A stretch of 64,000 nucleotides of DNA. It comes from Crocodylus rhombifer. Taxonomy: Eukaryota; Chordata; Crocodylia; Crocodylidae. Under the pieces are notes generated by a model that saw only the letters and a program-made list of their open reading frames with translations, searched no databases and had not been told where the DNA came from. Shown one piece after another: positions 54,861 to 64,000 of the stretch (position 1 is the stretch's first letter; each line of letters opens with the position of its first letter). Location: the NCBI GenBank assembly GCA_038503035.1, contig JAVSML010023995.1, positions 1-64,000 on the forward strand, given 5' to 3'. The position numbers were made by a program, and so were the translations under genes.

Positions 54861-55498
54861 GTGTGTTTGTTTGTCTACTTGGATATATAATCTAGTTCTG
54901 TGATTTAAAAATGCAGTCACCCAAAAGGTACTAGGTCTGTGTCAGAATGCTGCCAAATGTCATCTGCAATTGAACTTTCAACGCCTGATAATTTACCAAA
55001 TGGGAAGCTTCCAAAAGACAAGACAGTCTAAAAACAGACTCACAACAAGTGACTACTAACCACTAGGAATTCCCCATGCAGCTGATGGCTTTCAGAGAGA
55101 GAGAAACATGCCAGCATCTGCCTGCCTCCAACACATATACATGTTCCTGCTGCATCATGTGCAAGACAGAGACTTCCAAGGGGGAAGAGAAAGTGTTTTA
55201 TATACTTATTTAATATCCCTTTTAAAATTAGAAATTAAACAGATAATTTAATTAAAGAGTAGGGATTTTTCAGTATTCTTTGTTAATATTTAATTTCAAC
55301 TATTTATAAGTCGTACCTCTTTTTTTTTTTTTTATTTGTACTGGTTGTGTATAAATTTAACTCTCCTATGGTCCCATCCCATATCTCCCCAATTGTTGGC
55401 AGAGTCAGTAGCATGTTATAGGCAGTTATTTAATTAATTTCTCTAACACATCCCCCTACACATTCCTATTGCGACAAGGGTTAGATATACATCTACAT

Positions 55499-55574
55499 AC
55501 TATATATATATATATATATATATTTGGCTATGCGTGTGTGTATATATGTATGTAAGTGTGTGTGTGTATGTATG

Positions 55575-55629
<55 letters not shown>

Positions 55630-55700
55630 GTATATATATATATATGTATGTATGTATGTATGTATATGTGTATATATATACACATGTATGTTTATGTATA
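55499..55700 (+). repeat. TA/TG/TATG microsatellite in the VEGFA 3' UTR
   Basis: Alternating (TA)n, (TG)n and (TATG)n runs, flanked by sequence conserved with human (ATACATCTACATACTATATA before it; TATGTTTATGTATATGTGTG after it, read from position 55686). Confidence 0.93.
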
Positions 55701-55995
55701 TGTGTGATTCGGATTAAATAGACACTACGAATTTTTATATATGTAAAAAAAACCCAGGAAAAATAGAAAATTCTACATCTTGAATCTCTCTCCTTTTTAA
55801 TTTTAATATTTGTTATCATTTTATTTATTGGTGCTACTGTTTATCTGTAATAATTGCGGGGAAAAAAGATATTAACACTACATATTGTGTCTAGTGAATT
55901 TTTTCAAGATATTCCATAGTACATATTTATTTTTAAACAAAGAATTTACAGATATATCTTAAAAACAACAACGGCAACAAACAAACCTTTTTTGT

Positions 55996-56001
55996 ATTAA
56001 A
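55996..56001 (+). terminator. VEGFA: VEGFA polyadenylation signal ATTAAA
   Basis: ATTAAA sits in TTTGTATTAAAGAATTTAAT, followed by TCTGACCTTG. Human VEGFA mRNA ends in almost the same sequence, so cleavage near 56015-56025 is expected. Confidence 0.85.
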
Positions 56002-56273
56002 GAATTTAATTCTGACCTTGATTTCCTTTGCCTTCTCCTTCTGCTTTATATCCCATTGTTTGTTTGTTTTTATTCCTCCAGTGTGGAAACAGCCCCTCAA
56101 GAATTGTCTTTGGAAATGGTGGGTCACCTCTAGATGTGGTTCTCAAGAATGGCTTGGGTCTTCAAGCAGTCTTGGGTCATTTCCTTGTCTCTGGTGAGAC
56201 CGCCAGCCTGGGAGTCAGGAGACAAGTCTTTCCTCAGTCTGTCATAATTGCTAAGATCAAAGCCTCATTGTAT

Positions 56274-56641
56274 TTGCACATGTATTTATTGCGCAGTAAC
56301 TTACTGTGCAGTAAGCGGCTTTTACAGTGGCGTCTACATGTTCAGGTGTTACATCACAGTAACACTGTATGTGGGCTTATTTGGGACTAAAGTCAGTCCC
56401 AGGTCAGTCCACACAAACAGGGTTACTGCACAGTAAGGCATCTACATGTGCCTTACTGCGCAGTAAATACTCGGCAGGATGCAGGTAGCAAATTTACGCC
56501 CAAGTCGGCATAAGTCACCATAGTTACTATACAGTATGGGTGTGCATGTGTAGATGCGCATCTGTATTGCACAGTAATTTTCAGTTACTGCACAGTAATC
56601 TAGTTATAGCACAGTAACGGTGTACATGTAGATGCATCTAA
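56274..56641. mobile_element. GGGTGC-family TIR element, copy 4 (complex)
   Basis: Repeats of TTACTGCACAGTAA and TGTAGATGC phrases, as in copy 2 (ACTGCACAGTAA at about 56422 and 56584). The right end is ACATGTAGATGCATCTA; the left end is degenerate. The length and internal TGTAGATGCGCATCTG suggest two nested or tandem copies. It begins 250 bp past the VEGFA cleavage site. Confidence 0.7.
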
Positions 56642-56642
56642 T

Positions 56643-57480
56643 GGGTGCTAGGCAGACAAGGTTATTTGGGTAAACATGATATCTTTTATTAAGCCAACTG
56701 AATAGTTGGAATAATTTTTCTTTGCAAGCTTTTGGGCACAGGCGCCCTTCCTCAGGCATAGGGAAAGTCTGCTGGTCTTCGTGTTTTCTCTAGGGTCCAA
56801 ATCAAAGCTGAAGCCAATATGCAAAATGCAGGTCTATGAAAATGCAAATGGGTAGCAGAGATAATAGGCATGAGACAGGTTGGGGGTGGGAGGGAAACAA
56901 AAAGGGAATGCTGACAGGTGATGTAATTCAGTTGGGAAAATGAGATGTTACCTGGGGTTATCAGATGGCAGGCAGGTTATAACATGCCACAAATCCAATT
57001 TCTATATTTAATCCATGATTTTTTTGTACCCAGTAGATTTATGATGTGAAGTTTGTAGGCTCGTCTATGACAGATGTTTTGTAAATTCGCTTTGAGGATT
57101 AGAACTGAGAGATTGGAGAGAGAGTGGTTATCTTGTGAGAAATGTGCACCCACAGGTAATTGGGTATTTTTGTTCTCTATAGATTTTCAGTGCACATTCA
57201 GTCTGGTATGCAGTTGTGGTTTGGTTTCTCCTACACAGTTTCCATCGGGACATTTAGTGTACTGGCTGAGATATATTATGTTTCTGGAGGTGCAGGTATA
57301 AGATCCAGGAATAGTGATGGTTCTGTTTTGGGGCATAGTTATTGTGAGAGTGGTGATGTATTTGCAGGTTTTACATTTCTTATCCCAGTGTGGTCTAGAT
57401 CCATTCTCGCATCATTGGGTACTAGACATGCCCCTGGCTCACCTATAGACACGCAGAGCTAGACATTAGCCTAATGGTAT
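56643..57480 (-). mobile_element. Penelope-like retroelement fragment (GIY-YIG remnant)
   Basis: On the minus strand, a frame across about 57185-57298 reads CTSRNIIYLSQYTKCP, then CVGET. This matches the GIY-YIG endonuclease core (I-Y-x-x-x-C-x-x-C ... Y/C-V-G-E-T) at the C-terminus of Penelope-like elements. The 3' end reads GGCTTAATAAAAGATATCAT, typical of these elements in turtles and crocodilians. An internal stop follows the motif, and the RT domain is missing, so it is a 5'-truncated dead copy. Confidence 0.75.
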
Positions 57481-57599
57481 ACAAGGATCTTGCGGTCTAA
57501 GGCATGTGACATAACAGACTGTGTGGACATGATTTTCTCCTATACTATTGTAAACGCTTGATTTTTTTTTTTACATCAGTACATTAGCAATGGCTTAGT

Positions 57600-57765
57600 C
57601 AAGACATCATTTTGTAGCATGATCTCAGGCAAATCCCTCCAGATCTCTGTGCCTCAGTTCTTCCCTTCATAAAATGTGGATGATGATGCCAAGGTATCTC
57701 TGTAAAATGGGATCACTGGGTTAAGTAACACTGTGTAAGTATTAAACCATCTCCTTCCTTTCTTC
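57600..57765 (+). mobile_element. CORE-SINE / MIR-type fragment
   Basis: GATCTCAGGCAAATCCCTCC, CTGTGCCTCAGTTCTTCCC, then CATAAAATGTGGATGATGAT follow the order of the MIR core and tail. The tRNA-like head is missing. Confidence 0.7.
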
Positions 57766-58560
57766 CTTCCCAGCCATGGAGGGGAGTGTATCAGATATGG
57801 TTAAACCTCTAGGTGCCTTGGAAAAGAGCAGCCCTTCCCAGGTGCCTTCCATGAGCTTGGGCATATGGATATTATTCACTAGCATTGGTAGGATTAACAG
57901 AGTCAGTGGAATACAGGGTGTGTCTACACTGTGGCCATCTGACTTCCTAGCAAGGAAAAAGGCCATGCCAAGCTGCTAGTTGCTGTGGTTTCACTGTTCC
58001 CAGGACCCATGCTAGCTTGTATGACGCTAGCTTAGGTAACTACTATGCCTGTGGTGGCAGTGTCAACACACACATAGTTACATAACTTGCCCTACAGGAA
58101 GCAGTTTGGGGGAAGGGCAGCAGGGTTTTTAGGAGGCCCCACCTTTTTATTAACTTGTGCCGGTTTCATTTACTAACACCTTGTAAGCCCAGCAAAAGGG
58201 TAGATGTTCCCATGTTCACAAGTAATAGAGGCCATCTGGGTGGCTACTACAGGCACAGGCGCAAAATCCTTTTAGCAGTATAACCTTGGGCCCCAGGAAC
58301 TCAGCTGGCTTCCTTCAAGGTATCATTAGGATAGGATGAATCCAAGGGCTCAGAGAAGCTGCGAGATCCAAACCCAGTCTGTCACCCGACCTGCTTCTTA
58401 TTTGCACAGGGAATGGTAATGACAATGTGTCTCTCATGTTAAACTTCACAGAGGTGTTGGAAAAATCAGACGTTTGCAAAGTCAGGCAACTCTGGTATCC
58501 TGCTACTCATTGAGTTAAATAGCGCTGTCTGGTAAGATGACACACATTCGTTGTCATGGG
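57766..58560. other. Intergenic; possible further TIR element
   Basis: GGGTGTGTCTACACTG at 57918 resembles the start of vertebrate MITEs, but no partner terminus was confirmed. Otherwise no gene. Confidence 0.4.
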
Positions 58561-60512
58561 ATATCATGGTCTTCTTAAGAAAGAAGAAAGAGGCGTACAA
58601 CAATGGAAGCTTTGGGCACGTCCCAAGGAGGGCTATACAACAATGGGCCACACTTGTAGGCAACAGATTCAAAGGGCTAAGTCAGCAAGTGAAGTAAAAT
58701 TAGCAACGGGAGTCAAGGACAACAAGAAGTCATTTTTTGGGTATGTAGGGAACAGGAGGAAAACAAATGGGAGTGTGAGGCCACTGCTCAGCAACTCAGG
58801 ACAGCTGGTTACTGCCACTTAGGAGAAAGCTGAACTGAATGACTCCTTTGCTTTGGTCTTTCACCAGGCCAAAGGCAAAATCATGCCAGAGAGAGTACAG
58901 AATGAGCAGGGTAGAAATGACTGCCTTCCTACTATTACTGTAGAACTGGTCTGTGATCATTTGAAAAAATTAGACATATAAGTCAGCAGAATCTGATTAA
59001 CTTCATTCGAGGGTGCTGAAGGAGCTGGCGGAAGTCAACACGGGACCGCTGGTGAAACTTTTCCAAAACTCATGCTCTGGAGAGGTCCCTGAGGACTGGA
59101 AGAGGGCCAATGTTGTGCCCATCTTCAAGAAAGGGAGAAGAGAGGACCCAGGTAACCATAGGACAATCAGCCTAACTTCTATCCCAGGGAAGATACTTGA
59201 AAATCATCAAGGGGTTTATGTGCAAAAGGCCTGCAGAAGGTAGGATTCTGAATGACAGCCAGCATGGCTTTGTCACAGGCAGGTCTTGTCTTTCCAAGTT
59301 CATCTCCTTTTATGATCAGGTAACTCGCCACCTGGATAAAGGAGAGGAGGTTGACATTGTATACCTTGACTTCCAAAAGGCCTTTGATTTGGTATCCCAC
59401 GATGTTCCCATGAAAAAATTGGAGGACTGTGGCTTAACCATGAGACAGTTAGGTGGGTAGGGAGCTGGTTACCGGGTAGGATCCAAAGCGTTCTAATGAA
59501 TGGATCTGTGTCATCCTGGTGAGAAGTGGCCAATAGTGTCCCTCAGGGGTCTGTGCTTGGTCCAGTGCTTTTCAACATCTTTATCAATTATTTGTATGTG
59601 GGGGTTAGGAGCTCACTGGCCAAGTTTGCAGACAACACCAAGTTATAGAATCATAGAAAATAGGAAAGCATGGTCACACTTGGAGATAGACTGTAGATAC
59701 AGGTGGATCTAGACAGGCTAGCAAGTTGGGCAGATTGGAATCTGATGAAATTCAACATCGAGAAATGTCAAGTGCTCCACCTGGGGACAAACAACCCCCA
59801 ACACACCTACAGGCTTGGCAGCACCAAACTGACTAGCACCATGAATGAAAGGGACCTGGGAGTAATAATAGACCATGGTATGAATATGAGCCGTCAGTGC
59901 AATACTGTAGCCAAGAGGGCAAATAATACCCTGGCATGCATCAATCGATGCATCTCCAGCAAAACCAAGGAGGTGATTCTTTCACTCTACTCAGCACTGG
60001 TGAGACCACAGCTGGAGCACTGCACTTGAACAAGGACATGGTAAAGCTTGAGAGAGTCCAGAGAAGGGCCACCTGTATGATCAGAGACTTGCATGACAAG
60101 CCATCCAAGGAAAGTCTGAGGGACCTGGGGCTCTTCAGCCTGAAAAAGAAAAGGCTGAGAGGGGACTCGATAGTGGCTTACTGCTACATTGGGGCATACG
60201 TCAAGGGCTTGGTGAACAACTGTTCACCAGGGCATCCTTGGGGAAAACCAGGAGGAATGGCCATAAACTCCTGGAAGATCATTTCAGGCTCAACATCAGG
60301 AGAAACTTCTTCACAGCTATGGTTACCAGACTCTGGAATAAGCTCCCTCCAGAGGTTGTTCAATCACTTGCCCTGGAAATCTTCAAGAGATTGGACAGTC
60401 ACCTTGCTTGGGTCACCTGACCCCAATTTCTTTCCTGCCTGGTGCAGGGGGCTGGACCCAATGATTTTCTGAGGTCCCTTCCAGCCTTGGAATCTATGAA
60501 TCTATTCCCACA
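58560..60512 (+). mobile_element. CR1 LINE, 5'-truncated, with decayed reverse transcriptase
   Basis: About 1.95 kb of ORF2 in several frames, interrupted by stops and frameshifts. The pre-RT linker (KDNKKSFFGYVGNRRKTNGS, about 58710-58770) comes first. Then come EVPEDWKRANVVPIFKKGRR, QHGFVTGRSCLSKF and the motif A region YLDFQKAFDLVSHD (about 59360-59400). Motif C reads FADNTKL (59625-59645), where CR1 normally has FADDTKL. The C-terminal part (NERDLGVIIDHGMN, LFSLKKKRLRGD) follows. It ends TCCAGCCTTGGAATCTATGA, the CR1 3' terminus. A non-LTR retrotransposon, clearly inactive. Confidence 0.92.
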
Positions 60513-61014
60513 AAAGTTGTCTGCATTTTCTTCTGTGGATGCTTGGATGCAAAATAGCCATTGTTAGTTGCTGTAGATGTCTGTACTCGGGTCATATCAA
60601 AGTTGCACTCACAGCAGTGAAGAGTAGAGATGCCCCCAAGACAGTTTTCAACTAACTGCCTTGGTGCTGGTTGACGTCTAGGTCTTCAGGCTTCCTCATG
60701 AGTTCAGATAGAGTCCCCCAGAGAAGTAATTTAAGATGTTTTACATCCTGGGTGATGGCAGCAGTAATGGCAGCTGGATTGCCAGGCATACGTTAATCCC
60801 TTTCTCCTCTACTGTAGAAATGAACCCAGGCAAGAAGACCCAGAGGGCAAATACACCCCTATCTATTATTTGCTCTTGGTAATATTCACCCTTGTGCAGG
60901 GAGCCAGGAATAAGGCCTAGATAGTAGCTGTGTCCCCTTTATGCATAAGGGTTTTGAGGAGTATTTTGGTCATGTACAGACCTTCTCCAGAAGGATGAAT
61001 GTCATTATTATTAT
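60513..61014. other. Intergenic, nothing recognised
   Basis: No gene or repeat supported. Confidence 0.5.
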
Positions 61015-61268
61015 TACGGATTTGTGTAGGATGGTGTCTAGAGATGCCATCTGTTATCATATTGCCCACTGAGGCAACAAGAACCAGTCTCTGCCCTGAA
61101 AAGCCTACAATCCAAATATACAGGACAGAACAAAGAAGTAATTATCCATATTTTACAGATGAAGAACTGGGAAGGTGAATGATTTACCCAAAAGCCCACA
61201 GTGAATGTGCAGCAGTGAGCATGCCTCTGCCAGATCTCCTGTTTTCCAGTCTAGGGCCTCACATGGGT
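61015..61268 (-). mobile_element. CORE-SINE / MIR-type element, antisense
   Basis: Reads TTTTACAGATGAAGAACTGG, AATGATTTACCCAAAAGCCC, ACAGTGAATGTGCAGCAGTG then CCTGTTTTCCAGTCTAGGGC, the reverse complement of the SINE core and head. The preceding CTCTGCCCTGAAAAGCCTAC is the usual 3' extension of these SINEs in sauropsids. Confidence 0.75.
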
Positions 61269-62324
61269 GACCAGCCCAATAACATAATAGGACGGGCTGA
61301 ATTGTGGAAGGCCTAGAAGGTCAGAACAAGAAGCTGTCGAGATGTGTGAAGTTATGATGCAGTGAAGGACAGTGGAAGGACTCAGAGAGGAGGCTGACGA
61401 GGTCAGAGCCTAATGTAAGTATCTGCAAGTGGCTTATTACTTAAAGGATGGCCTCCAACTCCCCTTGCCTACTCTCCATTAAAGAAGCTGATAGGGTAGG
61501 GGCAGGTGTTCCTAGTGTCACCCTTTCTTCCATTTTAAGGCAGTAGTATAAGACCAAATAGCAAGTCAATCCATGTGATGATTTTATTTCTTCCCAAGAG
61601 GCCTCTGTCCTGGCTGCTTCTAGGCCAGCAGAGGTGCCCTCTTCTGGAAAGGTATCTTTTGGGTTGATAGCATCAAAAACTGATTGCAGGCTTGATTAGT
61701 TTTACTCCTCTTTGTATCCACTCTTCTTTTTCCTGAAAGGCCTCCTTCAGTTGTCTTCCTTTCCCATCTCTTGCCTTATCAACAGCTTCCTTCTCAGACG
61801 GTTGGGTATGGTGCTGTATTCTCTGGGCACAGGTCAGAAGTCATAAGCAGTCAGTGCCAGGAGCTCAGTGTGCCTCTTCCACAACACGCACTAGCCCTGC
61901 TGTGCCAGGGGCTAAGAAGCTGATTCCTACTTATTTTGATTCTCTTACCTTTGAAAGTAAGATGAATGGGGCCATTACTATTGAGTCTGGATGCTCCTTA
62001 GGCATAATACATTCTGAGTCACAGGCCACATCTTTGGCTAGATAGATGAATAATTCTAGGCTGTTCTTGTGGCTTTGTGTTGAGACTGCATAATCTGAGT
62101 TGTTGCAGGCCTGGCCAATATGTGGATGGGAAGCACTTGCCCTGCTGCAGGAACTAGTCCTGATGACTCAGCAAGTGGCCTTATCCAGTGTCCCAGTGTG
62201 GTGGTATGGGATGCAGTGCTGCAGGCAGTGGCATCAGTGAGTCAACTTGGGATACTTTTCCTCTGTATAAGTTCCATGCCTGTGTCTCAGAGTGGTGCCA
62301 AAATAGGGCTGCGCTGCAGTAACG
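61269..62324. other. Intergenic, nothing recognised
   Basis: No gene or repeat supported. Confidence 0.5.
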
Positions 62325-62620
62325 GGTCATAGAATTAGAGAAGTTAGGGCTGGAAAATTCCAAACACGCTATCTACTTAATCTGTTTGCCAGTGCTGGTG
62401 TGTCCCTGTTGTAAGTGTGCTTCCACCTTTCCTTCTGATATTCTGTTCCACAGCCTAACACGTCTCCCTGTCTGTAAATCATCCTATTCTTCCTGTATTT
62501 TCTTTTTCTTAATTTCATTTTTTGTTAATAGTAAACTTTTGCCAATAGTAAACTTGGCACTTTTGTAGATGTTTCCTCTTCCTCCTTGATATTAACCCCT
62601 CAGATACTTGTGGACTGTTA
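62325..62620 (-). mobile_element. CR1-like LINE 3' fragment, antisense
   Basis: Begins GTCATAGAATTAGAGAAGTT, AGGGCTGGAAAATTCC, the reverse complement of a CR1 3' end, followed by TTCCACAGCCTAACACGTCT-type sequence. The right boundary is uncertain. Confidence 0.6.
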
Positions 62621-62999
62621 GCATATTTCCTATTTTGTACAGTGTTTACTCAATAGACTATGCTTAATTTCTCCAGTCTCTGCCCATGTGAGCTTCACCT
62701 GCTCCTTAACAATTTCTGTTGACTTCTTTGAACTCCCTCCAATTAATCATTGTTTTTCCTGTAACAAGACACCACTGAACACATCTCCTCGACAATCACC
62801 TCCATTTTTTCCCCCTTTTCTGCTCCCGTATCACATTGAAGGCTCATATCTACATGTCTGCTCCCTATCATCTTTAAGTATCTTTTGGCATCTCTGCTTC
62901 CCAAGCTGATCCCTCACACTATAAATCTGCTTCACCATGGGTATTTAGCTCTTGTGCGTCCAAGTTAAATCTCCTTTTGTCTTCTGCCCATGTTTCTAA

Positions 63000-63215
63000 A
63001 CTTTCCAGATCCTTTTGCATTATCTTTCTGTCCTTACTGGAGTTCACAGCTCCTGCACTTCAGTGCCACTGTGAGCAGAGACCCTAGCCACTGCAGCAGC
63101 AGGAGCAATGCGGGGAGTAGTGGCAGGACAGAAGCCTGCAGGCCACACATTAACCCTCTGCAGGCTGGATGTGGTCCACAGGCTGTCAGTTGGAGAGCCC
63201 TGCCCTAGAGTGGTG
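63000..63215 (-). mobile_element. Possible hAT element end
   Basis: AGTTGGAGAGCCCTGCCCTAG at 63187-63207 looks like a right-hand hAT terminus, preceded by TTAACCCTCTGCAGGCTGGA. The left end was not found. Confidence 0.35.
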
Positions 63216-63240
63216 GTAGGGAAGGCTATGCTTTAGATAG

Positions 63241-63951
63241 TAGGGCTGTGCAAAGCTTCAGTCCCTGATTCAATTCAATGGAAATTCAGCCCGATTTGGT
63301 GGCTGAATCTCTGAATCTGAACCGCATCAGAGGAACTTTTAATCTCTTCAGATTGAATCAGAACCCTCTGAATTGATTCAGAAAGATTCAGACACAGACA
63401 CAGACACAGCTTTAAATATTTTTTCTACATACCTGTAGGTAGCAGGGGCTTGTGAGTGCTGTGATGCTGGGGCATATGGAGTATCCCACAGAAGTGCGGG
63501 GGCTCCCCAGCGTGCTCGGCAGCAGACCTGGAAATGGACTTCTGGGTCTGCCAGGGAGTGCGCTGCCCCCCTCGGCTCGGTGACTGGTGCCTCCTGGGTC
63601 TGGGAGGGGCACCTGGAGTCCCCCAGCGGCAGATCGCTGAGCCAGGGAGATTGGGGGGTAGGGCCCTGCATGCTCCCTGGAAGGCCTGGAAGTGGACCAG
63701 AAGTATTTCACCAGGTTCAGCATCGAGCACTTGGAGGCTCCCCTGCACTCCTGTGGGCTGCTCCAAAATTTCTAAAGTTGTGTCTATGTCTGAAATGCTA
63801 ATTCTCCAAATCAGCATCGAATCTCCAGATTCGGGTTCAGCTGAATCGAATCAGGGATAGTGATCTTAATCAGGAAATCAAATTGCTATCCCTGATCCGA
63901 TTCGGCCGAATCTGAATCCAAATCAAACAGGACCTGCTTTGCACACCCCTA
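63241..63951 (+). mobile_element. hAT foldback element, copy D (right arm deleted)
   Basis: 711 bp, ends TAGGGCTGTGCAAAGC and GCTTTGCACACCCCTA, inverted. The left arm is complete, but the right arm lacks roughly 90 bp between GGGCTGCTCC and AAAGTTGTGTCTATG, so the palindrome is interrupted. Subterminal hairpin arms at 63850-63864 and 63882-63896. The target duplication is not clear. Confidence 0.85.
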
Positions 63952-64000
63952 ATAGCATGAATGGTGCATGCCCCCAGAAGCTGGAGGGGCACAGTGGCGG

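Larger units (their letters stand above)
30280..56020 (+). other. VEGFA: VEGFA gene, whole transcription unit (start approximate)
   Basis: Vascular endothelial growth factor A: a secreted, disulfide-linked homodimer that binds VEGFR1, VEGFR2 and neuropilins and drives endothelial growth and permeability. Eight coding exons were joined by GT-AG boundaries at 31047-31112, 37615-37666, 43499-43695, 45669-45745, 46256-46288, 49418-49489, 50679-50810 and 53131-53152 (66, 52, 197, 77, 33, 72, 132, 22 bp). All but exon 5 (33 versus 30 bp) match the human exon lengths. The joined CDS is 651 bp, 216 codons plus TGA. With a 26-residue signal peptide the mature form is 190 residues. Skipping exon 6 gives 166, and skipping 6 and 7 gives 122, both in frame. 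These sizes match the known avian isoform series. The start of transcription is inferred from GC-rich promoter sequence; the end follows an ATTAAA signal. Identity is as certain as sequence reading allows. Confidence 0.97.
53153..56020 (+). other. VEGFA: VEGFA 3' untranslated region
   Basis: About 2.87 kb, AU-rich and longer than the roughly 1.9-kb human 3' UTR. Clear blocks shared with human as I know it include GTTATTGGTGTCTTCACTGG at 53781-53800, the AU-rich stretch at 55185-55310 (TATTTAATATCCC, AATATTTAATTTCAACTATT), and 55770-55950 (AATATTTGTTATCATTTTAT, ATTGGTGCTACTGTTTATC, AGTACATATTTATTTTTAAA). These carry AUUUA-type elements bound by HuR and similar factors in mammals, where they control hypoxic mRNA stability. 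Microsatellites inflate 53430-53750, 54809-54855 and 55499-55700. Confidence 0.9.

Noticed and set aside
55493..55819. 108-codon minus-strand frame
   Set aside because: Produced by TA/TG microsatellite sequence.
1..64000. CRISPR arrays, operons or other prokaryotic systems
   Set aside because: Intron-exon structure, SINEs, LINEs and microsatellites show vertebrate nuclear DNA; no regular spacer-repeat array is present.

Overview
The window is vertebrate nuclear DNA with one recognisable protein-coding gene, VEGFA, on the + strand. Eight coding exons lie between 31047 and 53152. With the CpG-rich 5' leader and a long AU-rich 3' UTR, the transcription unit runs from roughly 30.3 kb to 56.02 kb. 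The repeats point to a non-avian archosaur or turtle, most likely a crocodilian: CR1 LINEs, CORE-SINE/MIR-type SINEs, a Penelope-like element, and several families of short inverted-repeat DNA transposons. The VEGFA protein also has the sauropsid form, with one residue more than human in exon 5 and a mature full-length isoform of 190 residues. Species assignment is inference.

Layout. Positions 1-30.2 kb are intergenic with no credible gene. This part carries hAT-type foldback elements (10564-11375, 22607-23414, relic at 7085), TIR elements starting GGGTGC (3939, 17901, 27216), three further hAT elements (9924, 12425, 12817), antisense CR1 fragments and an unexplained GC-rich block at 7.54-8.8 kb. 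The VEGFA promoter, CpG island and 5' UTR occupy about 30.2-31.05 kb. Seven introns (6502, 5832, 1973, 510, 3129, 1189 and 2320 bp) hold SINE, CR1, hAT and microsatellite insertions. The 3' UTR runs 53153 to about 56020 and is expanded by GT/AC and AT microsatellites. From 56.2 to 64 kb is a repeat-rich flank: TIR element, Penelope-like element, SINEs, a 5'-truncated CR1 with reverse-transcriptase remnants, and a third long foldback copy.

Biology. The exons encode a signal peptide (exon 1 and start of 2), the cystine-knot VEGF domain (exons 3-4), a plasmin-sensitive linker (5), the basic heparin/matrix-binding segment (6), the heparin/neuropilin domain (7) and the CDKPRR tail (8). Exon phases let exon 6 alone, or exons 6 and 7, be skipped in frame. 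The leader has only two upstream ATGs, both opening minimal uORFs, plus an in-frame CTG 100 codons upstream of the ATG.

The most interesting signals are: (1) an ~0.8 kb foldback hAT family with ~390-bp arms and a subterminal hairpin whose stem shows coupled base changes between copies; (2) regulatory differences in VEGFA (no AG at the exon 8b acceptor position, an early stop in any exon 6b extension, a 26-bp GU/AC hairpin in the 3' UTR, paired ACGTG cores in intron 1, a 24-bp promoter duplication). I found no novel multi-gene system.
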